A stretch of DNA of 64,000 bases from Phycisphaerae bacterium (GCA_028285035.1 JANQQF010000181.1:203672-267671); one strand, 5' to 3'. Shown: positions 35,157 to 46,052, counted from the first letter of the stretch. The notes: generated from the sequence alone by a model not told the origin. Made by a program: numbers and translations.

Positions 35157-36092
35157 ATGAAATCAACCAATGCCAACCTTCAGGGCATCGGCTTTCTCGT
35201 TCTAGCGATATTCATCCTGTCTCTTCAGGACATCGCTATCAAATGGATCAGCGGGGACTATCCAGCCTTAGAAATTGTTATTTTTCGAAACCTTGTGGCC
35301 CTGCCCTGTACCCTCATTCTTTTTCGCCTGGAAGGACAACGAGGATTACCCACCACGACCCGGCACACGCTTGAATATGCACGTGGCTTTCTTCTATTTT
35401 TTTCTTTCACGACCTATATGATGGGAGTGGCCGCACTATCATTAGCTGATGTCGCGGCGATTCGTAATTCGGTCCCGCTAACGATTACGTTTTTGTCAAT
35501 GGTCGTACTGGGTGAAACCGTTGGGCCACGTCGCTGGCTCGCTCTTATTTTTGGCTTTATTGGCGTCCTCTTGATTATCAGACCAGGGGCCACGACCTTT
35601 AATATTGGCTCCATTTTTGTCCTGCTCGCCACCTTTTCCTACGGGCTTAACGTTATGATCACCCGTCGCCTGCGGACCACAGACAGCAGCGCAACAATGG
35701 CCTATTACAGCACCTTGGTCTATCTCGTGGCCGCTTTTATTTTAGCCCCATTAGCTATATTTGTGGGTGAGTTCCCTAATGCTCATCCAAGTATTGCTTT
35801 TCTTTTTCATGCCTGGGCTATACCAACACTTATTGACTGGGGCATTATGTCTGGGTTAGGTTTGATTTGGGCTAGTGGCATGTATTTTATCGCTCGTGCT
35901 TACAGTTTGGCCCAAGCCTCAGTAGCGGCTCCGTTTGAATATATCGCCCTGCTCTTTAATGTGATGTGGGGTTTTGTTATTTGGTACGAAATTCCAACAG
36001 CGGCAACATGGGTGGGCGCGTTTCTGACGATATCGAGTGGACTGTATATTTTGTATCGAGAGCGACAGGAACGGTCAACAAAGGTTACCTGA
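35157..36092 (+). CDS. EamA/DMT family transporter
   Basis: Drug/metabolite transporter of 311 aa with ten hydrophobic helices in two EamA repeats (about 8-140 and 150-295). Probably exports a small metabolite or amino acid. Ribosome site CAGGAGC. The promoter must lie in the 41-bp gap or inside the divergent TolB-like gene. Ends 4 bp from the convergent GH1 stop. Confidence 0.92.
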   Translation: MKSTNANLQGIGFLVLAIFILSLQDIAIKWISGDYPALEIVIFRNLVALPCTLILFRLEGQRGLPTTTRHTLEYARGFLLFFSFTTYMMGVAALSLADVAAIRNSVPLTITFLSMVVLGETVGPRRWLALIFGFIGVLLIIRPGATTFNIGSIFVLLATFSYGLNVMITRRLRTTDSSATMAYYSTLVYLVAAFILAPLAIFVGEFPNAHPSIAFLFHAWAIPTLIDWGIMSGLGLIWASGMYFIARAYSLAQASVAAPFEYIALLFNVMWGFVIWYEIPTAATWVGAFLTISSGLYILYRERQERSTKVT

Positions 36093-36096
36093 GAAT

Positions 36097-37341
36097 CTAG
36101 CTGGGCAAAACGCTATTTGCTTTTGCAATCTCTCCCAGCCAACGAGCGCTGGGCTTGATCGTCCGTTTTTGCGTCTCTCGATTGACCGCAATCAGGCCAA
36201 AGGTTGGGCGATAGCCCATCACCCACTCGAAATTATCAAAGGCGGACCAGTAGGTGTAGCCCCGTACATCTAGCCCGTCTTGTAGACAGTTATTGACCCC
36301 TTGCAAGGCACGACGAACATACTCAATTCGTCGGGTATCATCCGTCGTGGCCAGCCCATTTTCGGTGACAATCACCGGAATGCCCGCAATGTCAATGGCA
36401 TAGCGGATGGTTGCTTCTAAAGATTCCGGCCAAAATTCGTACCCCATCTGGGTCAATTCAACACCTTCTTCGGGCGGGAGAACACCTTCAGAGCCAAACC
36501 GCATCCGCGAGTAGGTCTGCACCCCCACAAAATCGTCATTACGCAGGTTTTCCAAATAGATGCCATTAATCTCGTGACGCATCTGGTTAGCCAGTGTCTC
36601 CCCGCCTGGTCCGGCTTGAATGTCTTGTATGGCCAGGGTTAACCCTACCGAAAAATCGCCAGGGCCAGATTTGATCGCAGCCACCGCCTGTTGATGCGCG
36701 GCCAAAAAGGTTTCAGTTGCTTTATCAGAGCTGGCAAAAAGAAATGGAGCCAGTCGGTCGGGGGCAACACCTAGCGTGCGGGCGGTGGTCAACCACCAAG
36801 GCGCAGGCTGTGTATTGTCCATCGGCGGAATGATGCCTGATTTCGTCAGCATCAGTGGCAGGTTTGGCTCATTCAGAGTGCACGCCCCACCGATGAGGTC
36901 ACCCAGATACCCTGTCGTATATTCGCAAAATCGAGCGAAACGCTCAGGTGTAGCAGCATCCTCCCACCCACCAGCGCCAATCAACCAACGAGGTGAGGTG
37001 AAGTGGTGAAAGGTTACAAACGGGGTCAGGCCGTGCTCGTGACAAGTCTCCAACATCCGTCGATAATGATCAAGACTGGCTCGTGAAAATACACCCTCTT
37101 CCGGTTCGATCCGCGCCCATTCAATGGAGAATCGATACATGTTGAAGCCTAATTCAGCCAAGAGAGCGATGTCATCCGCGTAACGATGGTAATGATCACA
37201 GGCATCCCCCGATGGCTCGGCGAAGATTGTATCCGGCACATGCTCCATCACCCAAAAATCGGTGTTGGTGTTATTCCCTTCGACTTGGTGCGCTGCGGTG
37301 GCTGTACCCCACAGAAACCCTTCTGGAAATTTTTTACTCAT
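36097..37341 (-). CDS. GH1 beta-glucosidase/6-phospho-beta-glycosidase family
   Basis: Glycoside hydrolase family 1 enzyme of 414 aa, retaining, intracellular (no signal peptide). Start FPEGFLWGTATAAHQVEG; acid/base Glu158 in TLNEPN; nucleophile Glu327 in IVTENG. Somewhat shorter than typical GH1 (about 440-480). Hydrolyses beta-linked gluco- or mannosides. Last gene of the transport operon, 47 bp after GH3; ribosome site AAAAGGA. Confidence 0.94.
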   Translation of the reverse strand: MSKKFPEGFLWGTATAAHQVEGNNTNTDFWVMEHVPDTIFAEPSGDACDHYHRYADDIALLAELGFNMYRFSIEWARIEPEEGVFSRASLDHYRRMLETCHEHGLTPFVTFHHFTSPRWLIGAGGWEDAATPERFARFCEYTTGYLGDLIGGACTLNEPNLPLMLTKSGIIPPMDNTQPAPWWLTTARTLGVAPDRLAPFLFASSDKATETFLAAHQQAVAAIKSGPGDFSVGLTLAIQDIQAGPGGETLANQMRHEINGIYLENLRNDDFVGVQTYSRMRFGSEGVLPPEEGVELTQMGYEFWPESLEATIRYAIDIAGIPVIVTENGLATTDDTRRIEYVRRALQGVNNCLQDGLDVRGYTYWSAFDNFEWVMGYRPTFGLIAVNRETQKRTIKPSARWLGEIAKANSVLPS

Positions 37342-37388
37342 TTAATAAAGTCCTTTTCGGTATAGTTGTCGCGCATCAGTCGATAGGC

Positions 37389-39668
37389 TTATTCCTCTTG
37401 TCCATGGACCTGCCTTAACAATCGATCCGTCAAATCATCGGCCGACTCAGGCAGAAGTTCCTCCTGGAAATGCAGGAGACTGAGCAGAGGTAAATCCATC
37501 ACCATGTCCATTAGATCCATGCCAATGTCGTAATCGTCAGCCTCATCACCAGCAAAAAGACCTCCATCTGTCATCATCTTATCAAACATAGGTTGAAGAA
37601 TCGCTTTACCAGCGGGATCGTTGAGCCAAGCTCGAATGGTGGATTCGTTATTTAAGATGGAAGGTAGTTGCTGGCTGGATTGTAGGGTGACCGTTGTTTG
37701 ACAACGGATGTCGGTTGCCGAGGCGCCAATAAGAATATCAAACTGGCCTGTTTCGGTGATCCATTGTCGGTAGGCGGGATTGTAGTAAGCAAAGGCCCGC
37801 AAGTTGAGGATGAAGGAGACACTTTTTGTCTCCTGCGGCTGGAGATCAACTTTAGCAAACCCTTTGAGCTCCTTGTAAGGGCGTGTCAACGACGCCTCCT
37901 GGTCGTGGACATAGAGTTGCACCACTTCTTTACCAGCGACCAGCCCTGTGTTGGTCACATCCACTGACACTGTTACGCCATCGACATCCTTGAAGCAATC
38001 TGCGGAAACTTGCAAATTACTGTAGGCAAAGGTGGTGTAGCTTAAGCCGAAACCAAAGGGGAACAATACAGGCATTTCTTTGGCATCATAGTAGCGATAG
38101 CCAATGAACAGCCCCTCACCATAACTAACCTTGCCATTCTCGCCGGGAAAGTTGATGTATGATGGCGTGTCGGCCACTTTGTGGGGATAGGTTTCAGCCA
38201 ACTTACCGCTGGGGTTGACCTGCCCGTATAAAATATCGGCAATGGCTCCACCGCCAGCCTGGCCCATCAGCCACGCTTCCAAAACAGCGGCCGTATCATC
38301 AAGCCACGCCCCCATAACCACTGGTGCTCCGTTGTTGAGAATGACCACACTGTTGGGCTGGACAGCTGTTACAGCTTGGATCAAGGCGACCTGCTGTGCG
38401 GTCAAATCGAGATCAGTTCGATCATATCCCTCCGACTCCTTAAATGTGGGCAGGGCGATGTAAAGAAGAGCCACATCGGCTATTTTAGCCTTGGTGACCG
38501 CCTCGTTAATTAAACCTTGATCCAAACTGTCATCTTGCGGATACCCCGCAGCAAAGCTTAACGTAGCCTTGCCAGCTAGCTTTTGTAGCTCGTCAAACGG
38601 GATGTCGGCTTGGGTGGGGTTGATGTGTGAACTGCCACCTCCCTGAAAGTGAGGCTCTTTAACAGCTCGACCGATGACTGCGATATGTTGCGGGTTTTTT
38701 AAGGGAAGTAGACCATTGTTCTTGAGCAATACCATCCCTTCAGCAGCCACCTTACGGGCTAGAGCATGGTGGGTGGTGGCATCAAATTCGCCGCCTTTGG
38801 GCGTTCGGGCTGCTATACACGCAATCCGCACAATCCGTCGAGCGGCTTCATCAAGCACAGCCTCATCAAGCGAGCCGTTACGGACCGCTTCGATCACGGC
38901 CTCTACGCGTCGTGGCTTAGGGCCAGGCATCTCCAAATCCATTCCAGCTCGGATACTGGCAACACGATCACGAACCGCGCCCCAGTCGGAGACGACGAAG
39001 CCTTCGTAACCCCACTCATTTTTGAGGATATCGGTTAATAGTGATGTATGTTCTGAGCCAAAGACTCCGTTGATTTTGTTATAGGAACACATGATGCTCC
39101 ACGGTTTAGCCTCATTAACCACGGTTTCAAAGGCTGGTAAATAGATTTCGCGGAGGGTGCGCTCATTGACTTCAGAACTAATAATAAATCGTTCAAACTC
39201 TTGGTTATTCGCAGCAAAGTGTTTGACTGATGTGCCAACGCCTTTACTTTGAATACCATTAATCAAGCTACTCGCCATTTTCCCGGCTTGGTAGGGGTCT
39301 TCAGAAAAATATTCAAAATTCCGGCCGCACAAAGGTGAACGCTTCATATTGATACCAGGGCCAAGAAGCACATCGACCCCGAGTGCAACAGCCTCATCGG
39401 CCAAAGCCTGTCCCATCTCATATACCAAATCCACGTCCCATGATGAAGCCAAGCTAGATGCGGTGGGAAAGCAGGTCGCTGGTAGACTTTTGGCGACAAT
39501 GGTGTTGACATCGACCAAACGACGCACTCCGTGCGGGCCATCTGAAACGAGTAATTCAGGCAGATTCAGTCGTTTCACTGGTGTCGTCGTCCAAGGGGAA
39601 GCCCCAGTACACAGCGCGGCTTTTTCCTCTAATGTCATTTGGGATACAATAGTGTGAGGATCAGTCAT
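37389..39668 (-). CDS. GH3 beta-glucosidase
   Basis: Intracellular GH3 enzyme of 759 aa from ATG 39668 (AAGGAGG before it). N-terminal TIM barrel with SDGPHGVR, KHFAANNQE and nucleophile Asp228 in GFVVSDWGAV; alpha/beta sandwich with the acid/base Glu probably in KESEGYDRTDLDL; then a fibronectin III-like domain ending in DILIGAS. An unusual Asp/Met-rich C-terminal tail of about 100 residues follows. Cleaves terminal glucose from oligosaccharides brought in by the adjoining ABC transporter. Confidence 0.95.
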   Translation of the reverse strand: MTDPHTIVSQMTLEEKAALCTGASPWTTTPVKRLNLPELLVSDGPHGVRRLVDVNTIVAKSLPATCFPTASSLASSWDVDLVYEMGQALADEAVALGVDVLLGPGINMKRSPLCGRNFEYFSEDPYQAGKMASSLINGIQSKGVGTSVKHFAANNQEFERFIISSEVNERTLREIYLPAFETVVNEAKPWSIMCSYNKINGVFGSEHTSLLTDILKNEWGYEGFVVSDWGAVRDRVASIRAGMDLEMPGPKPRRVEAVIEAVRNGSLDEAVLDEAARRIVRIACIAARTPKGGEFDATTHHALARKVAAEGMVLLKNNGLLPLKNPQHIAVIGRAVKEPHFQGGGSSHINPTQADIPFDELQKLAGKATLSFAAGYPQDDSLDQGLINEAVTKAKIADVALLYIALPTFKESEGYDRTDLDLTAQQVALIQAVTAVQPNSVVILNNGAPVVMGAWLDDTAAVLEAWLMGQAGGGAIADILYGQVNPSGKLAETYPHKVADTPSYINFPGENGKVSYGEGLFIGYRYYDAKEMPVLFPFGFGLSYTTFAYSNLQVSADCFKDVDGVTVSVDVTNTGLVAGKEVVQLYVHDQEASLTRPYKELKGFAKVDLQPQETKSVSFILNLRAFAYYNPAYRQWITETGQFDILIGASATDIRCQTTVTLQSSQQLPSILNNESTIRAWLNDPAGKAILQPMFDKMMTDGGLFAGDEADDYDIGMDLMDMVMDLPLLSLLHFQEELLPESADDLTDRLLRQVHGQEE

Positions 39669-39698
39669 GAGTGCCTCCTTGCTCATATTAATACTTTG

Positions 39699-40511
39699 TT
39701 ACACTGTTGATAAGTCCCATTCCTCATAAATCTTTGGCACATCACTGATTAAGCGTTTGGTGTAAGGTTCTTGCGGATGAAGAATCACATCATCCGCCGA
39801 GCCCCGTTCGACAAACTTACCTCGCTCCATAATATACACGGTGTCGGAAACGTAGTAGGCCAACCCAATATCGTGGGTGATAAAAATGGGGGTCATCCCG
39901 ATTTCATCGCGGAGTTGCATCAGCATATCCAAAATGGTAGCCCGCGAGCAGGCATCAATCATCGAAGTCGGCTCATCGGCGATCAATACTTTTGGCTTGA
40001 GCAAGAAGATACGAGCGATCATCAACCGTTGCTGCTGCCCCCCAGAAAGCTCGAACGGATATTTGTTGGTTAACTCGGCAAACTTCAGGTTGACGAAGCT
40101 ACAGGCCTCAGTCATCATCTCAACTTTTTGGTCGTACGGCAGTCTGCCCCCACCCCGCATGCGAATGCAATCCAACAGAACAGAGTCGATTTTGTTGAAG
40201 ATGTTGTAGGACGAGAACGGATCTTGGAAAATGGCCTGAATGTTCTGCCAATAGGCTTTTTTCTTTCGATGGGTTCTAATGTCACGCTTTTGCCCCTGAT
40301 AGTAAATCTCACCCTCGGTGGGATTGATCAGGCCCAAGAGCATCTTGGCCAAGGTGGTCTTACCGCTCCCCGACTCGCCCACAATTGAGATGACCTCGCC
40401 CTCGTGGAAATCAAAATCCACGTGATCCACGGCGACCGTCTTATTACGGCCTACGCCAAATACCTTCGTTACCCCTTTTCCACTTAAACACGATTTTCGT
40501 TCCTCAGCCAT
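39699..40511 (-). CDS. Opp/Dpp-type ABC transporter ATP-binding protein (DppF-like)
   Basis: ATPase subunit of 270 aa: Walker [10 protein letters not shown], signature LSGGQQQR, Walker [13 protein letters not shown] with Met instead of Ala/Gly, and His switch ITHD. Short C-terminal tail. Its ATG overlaps the DppD-like stop by 8 bp. Partner of the next ATPase; powers import through the DppB/DppC-like pore. Confidence 0.94.
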   Translation of the reverse strand: MAEERKSCLSGKGVTKVFGVGRNKTVAVDHVDFDFHEGEVISIVGESGSGKTTLAKMLLGLINPTEGEIYYQGQKRDIRTHRKKKAYWQNIQAIFQDPFSSYNIFNKIDSVLLDCIRMRGGGRLPYDQKVEMMTEACSFVNLKFAELTNKYPFELSGGQQQRLMIARIFLLKPKVLIADEPTSMIDACSRATILDMLMQLRDEIGMTPIFITHDIGLAYYVSDTVYIMERGKFVERGSADDVILHPQEPYTKRLISDVPKIYEEWDLSTV

Positions 40512-41526
40512 TTTGTTGGGCCTCCCTTTCGTATGCTTCTCTTAATTCAGCTTCGGGTATGATACACCGATATGTTCGGCCATTCTCTAGCTTTTGTAAT
40601 GGGACGGGTGCAGCCGTACAGGCGGGTCGAGCATATTTGCAACGGGCGGCAAACCGACAGCCAAATGGTGGGTTTTTGAGATTGGGTGGCGTCCCAGGAA
40701 TGGCTGTTAGCTTGGCTTCACGTACGCCACTTTCTGGGACGATGATTGAACCCATCAAGCCTTTAGAATAAGGGTGAAGAGGATCAAACACCATCTGTTC
40801 GGCGGTACCTCGCTCCACGATCTGGCCGGCGTACATCACCATAATGTCATCTGTTACGTTGTAAAGCAGCGGCAACTCGTGGGTGATGAAGATCATCCCT
40901 TTGATGTAGCCATTGTCCATCAAATTCCGTAGCATCTTGATGACCATCTTTTGTGAGGTCACATCGAGCGCGGAGGATGGCTCATCGGCGATGAGGATTT
41001 GGGGGGACAGAATGATTGAGGTAGCAATGACCGTACGCTGCTTCATCCCTCCCGAAAGTTCGACCGGATACTTTTGCAGCACATCGGCTGACAACCCGAC
41101 CGACTCAAAGAGGTTTTTGGCCAGGTCATAAATCTCTTTCTTGGTTTTATGAGGGTCATGGGCTTCGAAGACGTCCTCGATAAAATTGATGACTCTACGG
41201 GTAGGGTTAAGTGCGTTCATTGCGGCCTGGGGGATATAGGCAATCTCATTGCCCAAGATCGACTTACGAACCTCATCAGGATCCATACCCGAAATATTCA
41301 ACCCATCAATAATGATTTCACCGCTGGTGTAGTGCAGGGGGGGAAAGTAATATCCCATTAAGCTGAGAGCTAGGGTGGACTTACCACACCCCGATTCCCC
41401 AGCAATACCCAATGATTTCCCATCCTCGATTTGCAGAGAAACGTGATCAACTGCGTAAACATCCTCTTGAAACCGGGTGATATACTTGGTGGTCAATTCT
41501 TTAACATCTAATACAACGTTGTCCAT
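40504..41526 (-). CDS. Opp/Dpp-type ABC transporter ATP-binding protein (DppD-like)
   Basis: ATPase subunit of 340 aa from ATG 41526 (AGGTGA ahead; a GTG three codons upstream overlaps that site). Walker [10 protein letters not shown], signature LSGGMKQR, Walker [17 protein letters not shown]. The C-terminal oligopeptide-transporter domain has the cysteine motif [16 protein letters not shown], which in this family can hold an iron-sulfur cluster. Between the permease and DppF genes. Confidence 0.94.
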   Translation of the reverse strand: MDNVVLDVKELTTKYITRFQEDVYAVDHVSLQIEDGKSLGIAGESGCGKSTLALSLMGYYFPPLHYTSGEIIIDGLNISGMDPDEVRKSILGNEIAYIPQAAMNALNPTRRVINFIEDVFEAHDPHKTKKEIYDLAKNLFESVGLSADVLQKYPVELSGGMKQRTVIATSIILSPQILIADEPSSALDVTSQKMVIKMLRNLMDNGYIKGMIFITHELPLLYNVTDDIMVMYAGQIVERGTAEQMVFDPLHPYSKGLMGSIIVPESGVREAKLTAIPGTPPNLKNPPFGCRFAARCKYARPACTAAPVPLQKLENGRTYRCIIPEAELREAYEREAQQNG

Positions 41527-41535
41527 TTTTATCAC

Positions 41536-42786
41536 CTAATCCCTTAAGGCTGGATTGAATACTTGGTCGAGCCCTGTATTCATTAAATTTAACGAAAATG
41601 CAATCAAGGCAATGGTCATAATAACGGGTAGATAGGCCCACCATTTGCCCAGCAGGTGAGCCTGGTAAATCATCGACCAGTTCATCATCAGCCCTAATGT
41701 CGGCACCTCGGTTGTCTTTGGCCCCAAGCCGAGGATTGACAAGCCCGCCTCAGCCAAAATGCCAGATGAAATTTGCAGGATCAAGGCCATCACCACGTAG
41801 GAGGCGATGTAGGGAAGAATATCAAAGGTGATAATATGGACGATGGAGTGACCTGATAGTTTTGATAGGTTCACATGGTCGCGATTGCGCAGCGAAATGA
41901 CCTGCGACCGCACCGCCCGAGCCGTCCATACCCAGGAGGTCGCCCCGATCACCACCGCGATAATGAAGGCCCCACGTTGCTCCTGCCCGATGCTAAACGA
42001 AATTAAGATCAAGAGGACAAAACTAGGGATTACCGTAAACAAGTTGGTAATGAAGGTGATCCCATCATCGACAAGCCCCCCCACATAGCCCGATATTAAG
42101 CCCAAAATCAAGCCAATCAGGGTGGCCACAATACCTGCCACAAAACCGATGATCAGTGAGACACGCGTGGCTGCAACCAATTCAGTCAGTACATCCCGGC
42201 CAAAGTTATCGGTACCAAGCGGTAAAAAGAGAATGTTTGGAACTTGATTGACATTGACGTAAGCTGAGGGTGATACACTGCCTGCCTCTTCCAATTCAGA
42301 TGTTTCAGCGTTTCTCACGGCAATCGTAGCTGGATCAGTGGATAGTAGCCCCTGCAGTGAGTCATTCAGCCGAATATAGTAATTCCGTTTGGCATTGGTC
42401 ATACCAGCAACACGAACGGTCGGATCAAAATTGGCGTCCCACTGTCCCAGAAGTTGCTCGGTGTTGGCAATGTCAATCTCGTTCTCGGGAATACCAGCCC
42501 CCACTAGCCACTCCTGAATCGCTAGACGATCTTCATCGCCCAGCTTATCCGCAATACGCTTTGCCTCGGCATCGTCGAGAAGTAGGGTGTAGTGTGGTGA
42601 GTCGATGCTGTCATAAACATTGACATAAATTCCTGGTTCAAAGAATGTCCCTTGCCCAATAATTGCCAAGGGTGGAGCTGGGTTGATTAGTGGGTAAATA
42701 ATGACGATCAATAAAATGGCGGCAAAGATGGCAAAACCCGTTACAAATTTGCCAGAGCGAAAAATTTGTCTCATTGTGTGTGTCAT
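41536..42786 (-). CDS. Opp/Dpp-type ABC permease (DppC-like) with large extracytoplasmic insert
   Basis: Permease of 416 aa, about 120 longer than ordinary DppC. After the first membrane helix (about 15-34) comes an insert of about 150 residues (35-190), hydrophilic and Asp/Glu rich, that must lie outside; then [14 protein letters not shown] and five further helices with the ATPase-coupling EAA-like region around [12 protein letters not shown]. The insert may help dock the binding protein or the sugar chain. Same operon as the other transporter genes. Confidence 0.92.
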   Translation of the reverse strand: MTHTMRQIFRSGKFVTGFAIFAAILLIVIIYPLINPAPPLAIIGQGTFFEPGIYVNVYDSIDSPHYTLLLDDAEAKRIADKLGDEDRLAIQEWLVGAGIPENEIDIANTEQLLGQWDANFDPTVRVAGMTNAKRNYYIRLNDSLQGLLSTDPATIAVRNAETSELEEAGSVSPSAYVNVNQVPNILFLPLGTDNFGRDVLTELVAATRVSLIIGFVAGIVATLIGLILGLISGYVGGLVDDGITFITNLFTVIPSFVLLILISFSIGQEQRGAFIIAVVIGATSWVWTARAVRSQVISLRNRDHVNLSKLSGHSIVHIITFDILPYIASYVVMALILQISSGILAEAGLSILGLGPKTTEVPTLGLMMNWSMIYQAHLLGKWWAYLPVIMTIALIAFSLNLMNTGLDQVFNPALRD

Positions 42787-42800
42787 TGTTGTATCGTCCC

Positions 42801-43805
42801 CTATTCTGCCTGGGCTGCCTTAATCCGTGGATCAAGGAGACCATAAACAATCTCGATCAGGAAGTTCGCTGTAAGTACCATAATGGTGATAATCAAAGTT
42901 GCTGCCGAGATCAACGGGTAATCTTGCCCCAACACTGCGGTCAAGATTGTCGAACCCAGTCCTGGATAGCTAAAAATAATCTCTGCAACCAACGCCCCAC
43001 TGACCATCGTTCCGATGGATAAGGCCAACCCCGTAATTTGGGGCAGCATTGCATTACGAAATACATAACCAACGATTTTGCGATCTTTAATACCCATAAA
43101 TCGGCTGTACTTCACATAATCTGCATTAAGCTCATAAATCGCCATTGAACGCATACCAATCGCTTGTCCGCCGATTGTAATCAAGACAATGGACCAAAAG
43201 GGCAGTTGATAATGAACAATCACGGACCAGACAAAGCGCCAACTTAGATTAGGGATCATATCAAAGGCATAACCACCTGAGGTGGGAAACCATTGGAGGG
43301 TTACCGCAAAAATAACGAGCAAAATAATCGCCATCCCAAACGCGGGTAGATTACTAACAAAAATACTAATCGGCATTAGGATTTTATCAAAGCCGCCCTT
43401 TCGATAGGCAGCCAAAGCACCAAGCGTGTTACCGATGATCCATCCGACAATGATGGCCGGAAATTGCAGGGCAACCGTCCATATGATGGACGAGCCAATC
43501 ACATCAGCAACTGTTCTGGGGTATTGGCTAAAGGAGAAGCCAAAATCACCTCGAAGCACATTCCTCATATAGATAAAGAACTGTTCGACCATAGATTTGT
43601 TAGTCCCAAACAACTCAGCATATTGCTCATAAATCGCCTGAACTCCGGTCGTGTTGGTCATCCCTTGGGCAATTCTGGATACGATGGCTGCAACGGGATC
43701 CCCCGGCATCAAACGAGGCAGAATAAAATTTAGAATAAATGCAGCAACTAATGTAACCAGGAACCAGAGCAGTTTGTTTAGGAAATAATTTCGGTACCCT
43801 TTCAA
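42801..43805 (-). CDS. Opp/Dpp-type ABC permease (DppB-like)
   Basis: Permease of 334 aa with six membrane helices, [14 protein letters not shown] after the first and the coupling loop around [20 protein letters not shown] place the start at TTG 43805, because GGGGGGTGC lies just before it and any further upstream extension reads through a hairpin repeat (43830-43861). Forms the pore with the DppC-like protein. Confidence 0.9.
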   Translation of the reverse strand: MKGYRNYFLNKLLWFLVTLVAAFILNFILPRLMPGDPVAAIVSRIAQGMTNTTGVQAIYEQYAELFGTNKSMVEQFFIYMRNVLRGDFGFSFSQYPRTVADVIGSSIIWTVALQFPAIIVGWIIGNTLGALAAYRKGGFDKILMPISIFVSNLPAFGMAIILLVIFAVTLQWFPTSGGYAFDMIPNLSWRFVWSVIVHYQLPFWSIVLITIGGQAIGMRSMAIYELNADYVKYSRFMGIKDRKIVGYVFRNAMLPQITGLALSIGTMVSGALVAEIIFSYPGLGSTILTAVLGQDYPLISAATLIITIMVLTANFLIEIVYGLLDPRIKAAQAE

Positions 43806-43829
43806 TTCAGCACCCCCCGTAGAATTTGA

Positions 43830-43861
43830 CCTCACCCCGTCGCTGAGGCGACGGGATGAGG
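43830..43861. repeat. Hairpin repeat before DppB-like gene
   Basis: CCTCACCCCGTCGC (43830-43843) pairs with GCGACGGGATGAGG (43848-43861), one mismatch, loop TGAG. Resembles a dispersed CCTCACCCC palindrome and lies in the gap between the binding protein and permease genes. Confidence 0.55.
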
Positions 43862-43884
43862 GAAATTTAATTCTCAATATTGAT

Positions 43885-43923
43885 CTTAAAAAGACAGCCA
43901 GTTTTCAAAAACTGACTGTCTTT
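43885..43923 (-). terminator. Intra-operon terminator/attenuator after binding-protein gene
   Basis: Arms AAAGACAG-C-CAGTTTT (from 43890) and AAAACTG-A-CTGTCTTT (to 43922) form a long hairpin followed on the minus strand by CTTTTTAAG. Placed just after the binding-protein stop, it probably limits read-through so that the lipoprotein is made in excess over the membrane subunits. Confidence 0.65.
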
Positions 43924-43934
43924 ATTTACACAAT

Positions 43935-45926
43935 CTACTGCTCAACAAGCTCCAGGTTGTAGAGACCTGCAATTGACCAACCATCGGTCAAGTTCAACGG
44001 TGGAACAGGTGGGTTAGTGCCGTCACCATCAAATGGGAAATTGGTCCAAACAGTTTCATTTACAGCGTGGAAGTTTTGAGGGCGATACATCAGGGTGAAT
44101 GAAGGAACATCTGTCAGGTAAATCTCAACCAGACGGGTGTACATTGCTTCCAATTCAGCTGGATCAGTTTCACTAGGAATAGCAGCGATCAACTCATCAG
44201 CCTCGGGGTTAGAGTACTTACCCCAGTTACCATTCCAGTTGCTGGCTTGGCCAATGAACTCAGAGCTCATCAACTTGCGGATACGACCCCAAGGTTGGGT
44301 TGGGCCAGCACCATCACTCCACATCATGAAGATGTCATAGCCTTCGGGCAATGGTGCATCTGATTTTGTCACAACAGTTTGGTAAACAGACCACTCGGGG
44401 TAGTTAGTGGTGATTTCGATACCGATTTCAGCGCCAGCAGCAGCCACAACTTCAATAGCCGCTTGCCAGTCAGACCAACCGTTCGGGCAGGTGGCAACGT
44501 AGCTAAGCTTTTCGCCTTCATACTCACGCCAGCCATCGCCGTCAGTGTCAACGATACCAGCTTCATCCAGCAACGCTTTCGCACCTTCGATATCGTTACC
44601 AGCCCATTGCAAGTCTGCAACAGCACTTGTGTCATACAAAGCTTGCTCCCCAGCCGTTGGGTTCATCAATGAGCGTGGGACTTGATCAAATGTAGCAGAT
44701 TGGTTTGTCATCGCATTAGCAATGATAGTGGGATAGTCAACTGCAATAGCAATCGCTTTACGAACTTCAGGCTGATCCAGTCCAGGAGAATCTGGGTTAA
44801 AAAAGGCAGATGGCAGGCTTGCACCAATACCGTAAGGTGGCTCAGGTAGGTAAGTAGAGATGGGCAGCCCGTAGTTTTCCCACAACAACTGAATATTAGA
44901 GTTGAACTGCTGGCTAACATCAACTTCACCTTTAGCTAAGGCAACAGAACCAGCTGCGTTATCTTTGAAAATTGTGTGGGCCAGATACTTAGGAACAGGC
45001 AATTGCCCCCACATAGAAGCATCCTGACCCCAGTAGTTATCATCACGAACATAAATCACCTTTGAGTCGTCATCGAAGAAGCCGTGATACGGGCCAGAAT
45101 AAACAACATCTTCTGCGGTATCAGCCAAGAATTCAGTAGCATCACCACCGGTGCGTTCTTCCAGAGTTTCAGTCCAAGCTTTTTGGATCACATAGTTAGT
45201 GCTCAGGTAAGAGGCAACAACCAATGGATTAACAGCTTGACCATCATCATTGAGTTTGGCCTTGACCATTACGGTGAGATCATCAACCGCAACAATATCT
45301 TCAATAAAGTCAACACTGGCAGCACCGGTTGGGGTGTTGTATTTGACATGAGTAGCCCAAGTGTAAGCAACGTCTTCAGCAGTTACAGGTGTACCATCAC
45401 TCCATTTGGCAACATCTTTAAGCTTGAAGGTAATCTCAGTTCGATCATCATTCCACTCAAAATCACCATCAGCCAGCAAGGGATAAACATTGCCGTCAAG
45501 CATGTTGTACAAATACGGTGTTTCAAACATTATGACACGAGAGCTATCCCGCTGGTTAATGGCCATCGCGTTATTCATACTGTTGGAATATGGATTCCAA
45601 CCAACAACTGGACCCCACTGTTGTCCATTGAAGAACAGTGTTTCGCTACGAGGCAGTTCATCCTCAGCGGCTGCTACAGGTTCAGCTTCTACTTCAACCT
45701 CTTTGATTACTTCAACTTCTTTGATTACCTCAACCTCAACGGTTTCAACAACCTCAACTTCGACCTCTTTAACAACCTCGACTTCAACTTCTTTAACAAC
45801 CTCAACTTCTTTTTCCACAACAACTGTTTCAACGATGGTTTGTGGTTCAGGTTGTGCCCCACAAGCCGCAATCACCATTAATGAAATCATGGCGATTAAA
45901 ATGACGAAGGTTTTTCGTGAAAACAT
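43935..45926 (-). CDS. ABC transporter substrate-binding lipoprotein (Opp/Dpp family, SBP_bac_5)
   Basis: Exported lipoprotein of 663 aa from ATG 45926 (AAGGAG ahead). Signal peptide with lipobox VIAAC (Cys22), then a repeat linker of about 50 residues of the type [10 protein letters not shown] (about 32-80), then the family-5 binding domain: [22 protein letters not shown], and a long C-terminal half. The linker should hold the domain away from the membrane; such Val-Glu-Lys linkers are typical of Chloroflexota lipoproteins. Lying with GH1, GH3 and beta-mannosidase genes, it probably binds beta-linked oligosaccharides rather than peptides, as known for some Thermotoga Opp-type systems. Confidence 0.93.
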   Translation of the reverse strand: MFSRKTFVILIAMISLMVIAACGAQPEPQTIVETVVVEKEVEVVKEVEVEVVKEVEVEVVETVEVEVIKEVEVIKEVEVEAEPVAAAEDELPRSETLFFNGQQWGPVVGWNPYSNSMNNAMAINQRDSSRVIMFETPYLYNMLDGNVYPLLADGDFEWNDDRTEITFKLKDVAKWSDGTPVTAEDVAYTWATHVKYNTPTGAASVDFIEDIVAVDDLTVMVKAKLNDDGQAVNPLVVASYLSTNYVIQKAWTETLEERTGGDATEFLADTAEDVVYSGPYHGFFDDDSKVIYVRDDNYWGQDASMWGQLPVPKYLAHTIFKDNAAGSVALAKGEVDVSQQFNSNIQLLWENYGLPISTYLPEPPYGIGASLPSAFFNPDSPGLDQPEVRKAIAIAVDYPTIIANAMTNQSATFDQVPRSLMNPTAGEQALYDTSAVADLQWAGNDIEGAKALLDEAGIVDTDGDGWREYEGEKLSYVATCPNGWSDWQAAIEVVAAAGAEIGIEITTNYPEWSVYQTVVTKSDAPLPEGYDIFMMWSDGAGPTQPWGRIRKLMSSEFIGQASNWNGNWGKYSNPEADELIAAIPSETDPAELEAMYTRLVEIYLTDVPSFTLMYRPQNFHAVNETVWTNFPFDGDGTNPPVPPLNLTDGWSIAGLYNLELVEQ

Positions 45927-46034
45927 CAATTTTCTCCTTATATTGTCAACATTGACTACTTGGCACCTAACATAGCACCTGTTGAAAACAGGCACATTGG
46001 CCCTACGAATTAAATCGTCATAGACCCGTTCCCA

Positions 46035-46052
46035 CTAACTGGTTTTCGTCAT
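46035..46052 (-). other. Five-codon leader frame with strong ribosome site
   Basis: On the minus strand GGAAGGAG is followed by ATG ACG AAA ACC AGT TAG (46052 to 46035), 108 nt before the lipoprotein start. It could be a leader peptide or just the remnant of an older start. Confidence 0.3.

Noticed and set aside
43806..43877. Longer N-terminus of the DppB-like permease
   Set aside because: The extra residues are encoded by a hairpin repeat, and TTG 43805 has a good ribosome site.
45084..45881. Open frame of 265 codons antisense to the binding lipoprotein
   Set aside because: It arises from the complement of the repetitive linker and codes a low-complexity Asn/Phe-rich product; the minus-strand gene has signal peptide, lipobox and domain.
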